Source: Citrobacter europaeus (GTDB lineage: Bacteria; Pseudomonadota; Gammaproteobacteria; Enterobacterales; Enterobacteriaceae). Taken from it: a stretch of 64,000 nt of DNA. Below, one piece after another: positions 59,538 through 64,000 of the stretch (the stretch's first letter is position 1; every line of letters starts with the position of its first letter). The stretch covers positions 5,026,001 through 5,090,000 of the forward strand of contig CP083650.1 of NCBI GenBank assembly GCA_020099315.1, read 5' to 3'. Made by a program: the position numbers and the translations under genes. Under the pieces are notes generated by a model, which saw only the letters and a program-made list of their open reading frames with translations, was not told the DNA's origin and did no database searches.

Positions 59538-59583
59538 GTATACCGGCAACGATGAAAGGAACAGGTGGGTAAAGGGAGAGCGT

Positions 59584-60978
59584 ATGCGTCTTTATAAGGA
59601 CACGGCGGCCAGGTGGGCGAGCCGACTCTTGCTGGCGTCGATCCTGATTTTGGTCGGCTGGTTTTCGATTATGACCATTCGGGACTATGGGCGGGAAAGC
59701 GGCGCCGCACGGCAAACGTTACTGGAAAAAGGCAGCGTGCTGATCCGCGCTCTGGAGTCTGGTACGCGCGTAGGCATGGGAATGCGTATGCATCATGCTC
59801 AACAGCAGACGCTCCTGGAGGAAATGGCCGTACAACCCGGTGTGCTTTGGTTTGCCGTTGTTGATGAGCATGGTGTCATTATGACTCACAGCAATTCCTC
59901 AATGGTCGGCAAAACGCTCTATTCACCGGATGTTCTGCAACAGCTTAGTCCCGGGGAACAAGAAAGCTGGCGAAATATTGACATTCCAGCGAGGGACGGC
60001 GAAAAAACGCCGGCCCTGGAAATTTATCGCCAGTTTCAGCCGATGTATGGTCCTGGACGCCATGGCATGGCGCGCTGCGCCAGCAATGACGGAAAGCTTA
60101 TCACGCCTGCGCAAACCATATTTATCGCCTTTGATGCCAGCGATCTGGCCGCGACTCAGGCAAGAGAGTGGCGTAACACTCTGATAGTCCTCTTTGCGCT
60201 GGCGGCTGTGCTGCCGGCCACCGTGCTGACGTTCTTCTGGTATCAGCGCTATCAGCGCTCGTACAAAGAGCTGCAGGACGCGATGAAGCGTAAAGAAAAA
60301 CTGATGGCGCTTGGGCATCTGGCGGCTGGGGTCGCGCATGAGATTCGTAACCCGCTTTCATCCATCAAAGGCTTAGCAAAGTATTTTGCCGAACGAACCC
60401 CGGCAGGAGGCGAGTCGCACGAACTGGCTCAGGTGATGGCGAAAGAGGCGGATCGTTTAAATCGGGTAGTGAGCGAGCTGCTGGAGCTGGTGAAACCTGC
60501 GCATCTGACGTTGCAACAGGTGGATCTTAATGAGGTCATCACCCACTCATTACACCTGGTGAGTCAGGATGCGGCAAGCCGGGAAATCCAGCTACAGTTT
60601 TCGGCCAGTTCCACGTTACCCGCGATTCAGGCCGATCCTGACCGACTGACTCAGGTTTTGTTGAACCTGTATCTGAACGCCATTCATGCGATTGGGCATC
60701 AGGGCACGATTACGGTTGAAGCGAGTGAAAGCAGCGCCGATCGCGTTAAAATCGTGGTGACCGATAGCGGGAAAGGGATTGCAGCGGAACAACTGGAGGC
60801 CATTTTTACGCCTTACTTCACGACTAAAGCTGACGGAACCGGTCTCGGGCTGGCGGTTGTGCAGAACATAGTCGAACAACACGGTGGTACCATTCAGGTG
60901 GCAAGCGTTGAGGGCAAAGGCGCGACCTTTACCCTTTGGCTGCCGACCAAAGCGAAACAACAGGATCAACAAGGATGA
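59584..60978 (+). CDS. zraS: Sensor histidine kinase ZraS
   Basis: Membrane sensor of the zinc/envelope stress system (464 residues). Membrane helices at about 12-31 and 198-219 enclose a periplasmic sensor domain; then the dimerisation helix with phospho-histidine H252 (GVAHEIRNPLSSIKG), and the ATPase domain with N box NLYLNAI and G2 GTGLGLAVVQN. Phosphorylates ZraR and is restrained by ZraP. Its stop overlaps the zraR start (ATGA). Confidence 0.96.
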   Translation: MRLYKDTAARWASRLLLASILILVGWFSIMTIRDYGRESGAARQTLLEKGSVLIRALESGTRVGMGMRMHHAQQQTLLEEMAVQPGVLWFAVVDEHGVIMTHSNSSMVGKTLYSPDVLQQLSPGEQESWRNIDIPARDGEKTPALEIYRQFQPMYGPGRHGMARCASNDGKLITPAQTIFIAFDASDLAATQAREWRNTLIVLFALAAVLPATVLTFFWYQRYQRSYKELQDAMKRKEKLMALGHLAAGVAHEIRNPLSSIKGLAKYFAERTPAGGESHELAQVMAKEADRLNRVVSELLELVKPAHLTLQQVDLNEVITHSLHLVSQDAASREIQLQFSASSTLPAIQADPDRLTQVLLNLYLNAIHAIGHQGTITVEASESSADRVKIVVTDSGKGIAAEQLEAIFTPYFTTKADGTGLGLAVVQNIVEQHGGTIQVASVEGKGATFTLWLPTKAKQQDQQG

Positions 60979-62300
60979 CGCGCGGAAAAATCAATATTCT
61001 GGTGGTCGATGACGATATCAGCCACTGCACCATTTTACAGGCGTTGCTGCGCGGCTGGGGTTATGAGGTCGCGCTGGCCTATAGCGGGCGAGCGGCGCTG
61101 GAACAGGTGCGCGAACGCGTATTTGATTTAGTGCTGTGCGATGTGCGCATGGCGGAGATGGACGGCATCGCAACGCTGAAAGAGATTAAAACGCTGAATC
61201 CGGCGATTCCGGTGTTAATCATGACGGCGTTCTCCAGCGTGGAGACTGCCGTTGAGGCGCTAAAAACCGGGGCGCTGGACTACTTAATCAAGCCGCTGGA
61301 TTTTGACCGTCTGCAGGAGACGCTGGAAAAGGCGCTGGCGCATACCCGGGAAACGGGCGCTGAACTGCCATCGGCGTCGGCGGTACAGTTTGGCATGATT
61401 GGCCGCAGTCCGGCGATGCAGCAGTTGCTCAACGAAATTGCGATGGTTGCTCCTTCGGATGCAACGGTGCTTATTCACGGAGACTCAGGCACGGGGAAAG
61501 AGCTGGTGGCCCGGGCGCTACATGCCAGCAGCGCCCGCTGCGATAAGCCGCTGGTGACGCTCAACTGCGCGGCGCTTAATGAATCGCTGCTGGAGTCCGA
61601 ACTTTTTGGCCACGAAAAAGGCGCGTTTACCGGGGCGGATAAACGCCGGGAAGGGCGTTTTGTCGAAGCCGATGGCGGCACGTTATTTCTTGATGAAATT
61701 GGCGATATCTCACCGCTGATGCAGGTGCGTCTGCTGCGGGCTATCCAGGAGCGCGAAGTGCAGCGGGTTGGCAGCAACCAGACTATTGCGGTTGATGTCC
61801 GGCTGATCGCCGCCACGCATCGTAATCTGGCCGAGGAGGTCAGCGCCGGGCGCTTTCGCCAGGATCTCTACTATCGCCTGAACGTCGTCACCATTGAAAT
61901 GCCAGCACTGTGTCAGCGTCGGGAAGATATTCCGCTGCTGGCCGAACATTTTCTCCAGCGTTTTGCTGCGCGTAACCGAAAAGCGGTGAAAGGCTTTACT
62001 CCGCAGGCGATGGATCTGCTGATCCACTATGACTGGCCGGGCAATATTCGTGAGCTGGAAAATGCGATTGAGCGTTCAGTGGTGCTGTTAACGGGGGAAT
62101 ATATTTCCGAACGCGAGTTGCCGTTGGCGATTGCCGCAACGCCAATAAAAACGGAATTCAGTGGCGAGATCCAACCGCTGGTGGATGTTGAAAAAGAGGT
62201 GATTCTGGCGGCGCTGGAAAAAACGGGCGGCAATAAAACCGAAGCCGCCCGTCAGTTAGGTATTACGCGCAAAACGCTGCTGGCTAAGCTCAGCCGTTAG
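60975..62300 (+). CDS. zraR: Sigma-54-dependent response regulator ZraR
   Basis: NtrC-type activator (441 residues). Receiver domain with D56 (LVLCDVRM), AAA+ domain with Walker A GDSGTGKE, sigma-54 contact loop GAFTGA and Walker B GGTLFLDEIGD, and a C-terminal Fis-type helix-turn-helix (GGNKTEAARQLGITRKTLLAKL). Start at MTRGKINILVVDDD (60975), overlapping zraS by 4 bases. The stop shares bases with that of the convergent purD. Confidence 0.96.
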   Translation: MTRGKINILVVDDDISHCTILQALLRGWGYEVALAYSGRAALEQVRERVFDLVLCDVRMAEMDGIATLKEIKTLNPAIPVLIMTAFSSVETAVEALKTGALDYLIKPLDFDRLQETLEKALAHTRETGAELPSASAVQFGMIGRSPAMQQLLNEIAMVAPSDATVLIHGDSGTGKELVARALHASSARCDKPLVTLNCAALNESLLESELFGHEKGAFTGADKRREGRFVEADGGTLFLDEIGDISPLMQVRLLRAIQEREVQRVGSNQTIAVDVRLIAATHRNLAEEVSAGRFRQDLYYRLNVVTIEMPALCQRREDIPLLAEHFLQRFAARNRKAVKGFTPQAMDLLIHYDWPGNIRELENAIERSVVLLTGEYISERELPLAIAATPIKTEFSGEIQPLVDVEKEVILAALEKTGGNKTEAARQLGITRKTLLAKLSR

Positions 62301-63586
62301 TTTTGCTCACGCTCGATGGCGCGCCAGCCGATGTCGTTACGGCTGAAGCTGCCGTCCCAGCGGATGTTGGTCATCAGGGCGTAAGCGCGTTGCTGCGCTT
62401 CAGCCACGGTATGACCCAGGGCGGTGGCGCACAGCACACGCCCGCCGCTGGTCAGCACTCGGTCGTCGTCAGCGAGTTTGGTGCCAGCGTGGAAGACCTT
62501 ACCCTCCGTTGAAGACTCCAGCGGCAGGCCGTGGATCTCATCGCCGGTATTGTAGTTGCCCGGATAACCTCCGGCGGCAATGACCACACCCAGCGAGGCG
62601 CGTTCATCCCACTCAGAGGTTTTCTCATCCAGCTTGCCGTCGCAGGCGGCCAGGCAAAGATCCACCAGGTCCGACTTCATGCGCAGCATGATCGGCTGGG
62701 TTTCCGGATCGCCGAAGCGGCAGTTGAACTCGATAACCTTCGGGTTGCCTTGCTTGTCGATCATCAGACCCGCGTACAGGAAACCGGTATAGGTGTTACC
62801 TTCCGCCGCCATGCCTTTCACGGTTGGCCAAATGATGCGTTCCATGGTGCGCTGGTGGACTTCATCGGTCACCACCGGGGCCGGTGAGTATGCGCCCATG
62901 CCGCCAGTGTTCGGGCCGGTATCGCCGTTACCTACGCGCTTGTGGTCCTGGCTGGTGGCCATCGGCAGCACGTGCTCGCCGTCGACCATCACGATAAAGC
63001 TTGCCTCTTCGCCGTCGAGGAACTCTTCGATAACGATACGATGTCCTGCATCGCCAAAAGCGTTACCCGCCAGCATGTCGTGAACGGCAGCTTCGGCCTC
63101 GATCAGCGTCATCGCCACGATAACGCCTTTACCGGCAGCCAGACCGTCAGCTTTGATGACGATCGGCGCGCCTTTCTCACGCAGATAGGCCAGGGCAGGC
63201 TCAATCTCGGTGAAATTCTGATATTCCGCGGTCGGGATGTTATGACGCGCGAGGAAGTCTTTGGTGAAGGCTTTGGAGCCTTCCAGTTGTGCAGCACCTT
63301 CGGTTGGGCCGAAAATTTTCAGGCCTGCGGCGCGGAAGGCATCGACCACGCCAATCACCAGCGGCGCTTCCGGACCAACGATGGTCAGATCGATCTTCTC
63401 GTTCTGGGCAAAGCTCAGCAGTGCCGGAATATCGGTTACCGCGATTGCCACGTTTTGCAGCGCGGGTTCCAGTGCGGTGCCTGCGTTACCCGGTGCAACA
63501 AAAACGGTATCGACCAGCGGCGACTGCGCCGCTTTCCAGGCCAGCGCGTGCTCGCGCCCGCCGTTGCCAATCACTAATACTTTCAT
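62297..63586 (-). CDS. purD: Phosphoribosylamine-glycine ligase PurD
   Basis: Second step of purine synthesis: joins glycine to phosphoribosylamine with ATP (429 residues, ATP-grasp fold). N-terminal GNGGREHALAW, the ATP loop VIKADGLAAGKGVIVA and the signature RFGDPETQ are intact. Second gene of purHD, 15 bases after purH; repressed by PurR at a promoter outside the window. Confidence 0.97.
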   Translation of the reverse strand: MKVLVIGNGGREHALAWKAAQSPLVDTVFVAPGNAGTALEPALQNVAIAVTDIPALLSFAQNEKIDLTIVGPEAPLVIGVVDAFRAAGLKIFGPTEGAAQLEGSKAFTKDFLARHNIPTAEYQNFTEIEPALAYLREKGAPIVIKADGLAAGKGVIVAMTLIEAEAAVHDMLAGNAFGDAGHRIVIEEFLDGEEASFIVMVDGEHVLPMATSQDHKRVGNGDTGPNTGGMGAYSPAPVVTDEVHQRTMERIIWPTVKGMAAEGNTYTGFLYAGLMIDKQGNPKVIEFNCRFGDPETQPIMLRMKSDLVDLCLAACDGKLDEKTSEWDERASLGVVIAAGGYPGNYNTGDEIHGLPLESSTEGKVFHAGTKLADDDRVLTSGGRVLCATALGHTVAEAQQRAYALMTNIRWDGSFSRNDIGWRAIEREQN

Positions 63587-63601
63587 CGTCTGCTCCGTGG
63601 A

Positions 63602-64000
63602 TTAATGGCGGAAGTGGCGCATGTCGGTAAAGATCATCGCGATACCGTGTTCATCGGCAGCGGCAATGACTTCATCATCACGGATAGAGCCACCAGGCTG
63701 AATAACGCAGCTCACGCCAACGGCGGCGGCAGCATCAATACCATCGCGGAACGGGAAGAACGCGTCGGAAGCCATGGCTGAACCTTTCACTTCCAGACCT
63801 TCGTCCGCCGCTTTAATGCCCGCGATTTTGGCGGAGTACACGCGGCTCATCTGGCCTGCGCCTATGCCGATAGTCATGTTCTCTTTGGCGTAAACAATGG
63901 CGTTGGATTTCACGAACTTGGCGACCTTCCAGCAGAACAGCGCATCGCGCAGCTCTTGTTCGGTCGGCTGACGTTTGGACACTACGCGCAGTTCGCCTTC
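63602..64000 (-). CDS. purH: Bifunctional purine biosynthesis protein PurH (C-terminal part)
   Basis: AICAR transformylase / IMP cyclohydrolase. Only the last 132 codons are inside the window; the start lies beyond 64000 (whole protein about 529 residues). The visible part is from the transformylase domain, with SNAIVYAKENMTIGIGAGQMSR, SDAFFPFRDGID and the C-terminal FTDMRHFRH. Operon partner of purD. Confidence 0.97.
   Translation of the reverse strand, partial: EGELRVVSKRQPTEQELRDALFCWKVAKFVKSNAIVYAKENMTIGIGAGQMSRVYSAKIAGIKAADEGLEVKGSAMASDAFFPFRDGIDAAAAVGVSCVIQPGGSIRDDEVIAAADEHGIAMIFTDMRHFRH

Overview
The window is enterobacterial chromosome containing the replication origin. Gene content, gene order and protein sequences match the Escherichia/Salmonella/Citrobacter group. 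The 16S gene (1542 nt) and the overall content look most like Citrobacter or a close relative, but I cannot fix the species without a search.

Layout. 1-3733 (minus): the atp operon (atpI-B-E-F-H-A, atpA cut by the window edge). 4348-6963 (minus): rsmG and mnmG. 7050-7325: oriC, followed by mioC, asnC and, divergently, asnA. 9480-12421 (minus): viaA-ravA. 12752-14620: kup. 14813-20698: the ribose operon rbsDACBKR. 20664-22797 (minus): hsrA and yieP. 22950-28460: a complete rRNA operon (16S, tRNA-Glu, 23S, 5S). 28547-30534: murB-birA; then coaA (minus). 31908-32346: four tRNAs, then tufB. 33880-37449: secE-nusG, rplKA and rplJL. 37770-46098: rpoBC. 46215-46842 (minus): an orphan pair of PTS proteins (EIIA, EIIB). 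46843-47640: an AT-rich stretch without a convincing gene. 47935-48147: a CspA-family cold shock gene with a long leader. 48279-53646 (minus): thiCEFSGH behind a TPP riboswitch. Then rsd (minus), nudC, hemE, nfi, yjaG, hupA, yjaH, the zinc-responsive zraP / zraSR locus, and purD with the end of purH (minus).

Two architectural points stand out. First, in E. coli K-12 the genes left of this rRNA operon (rbs-hsrA-yieP) flank rrnC and the genes right of it (murB-birA-coaA) flank rrnB, more than 200 kb apart. Here they meet at one rRNA operon, which indicates an rrn-mediated chromosome rearrangement that brings rpoBC and the ribosomal protein genes to within about 30-40 kb of oriC. Second, three non-identical palindromic ERIC-like elements of about 100-110 bp sit in transcribed leaders or spacers of major housekeeping operons: the kup leader, the 23S-5S spacer and the rplJL leader.

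Most of the window is conserved core genome. I found no convincing candidate for a wholly new multi-gene system. The most accessory-like and least explained part is 46.2-48.2 kb, between rpoC and thiH, where K-12 has yjaZ/htrC.
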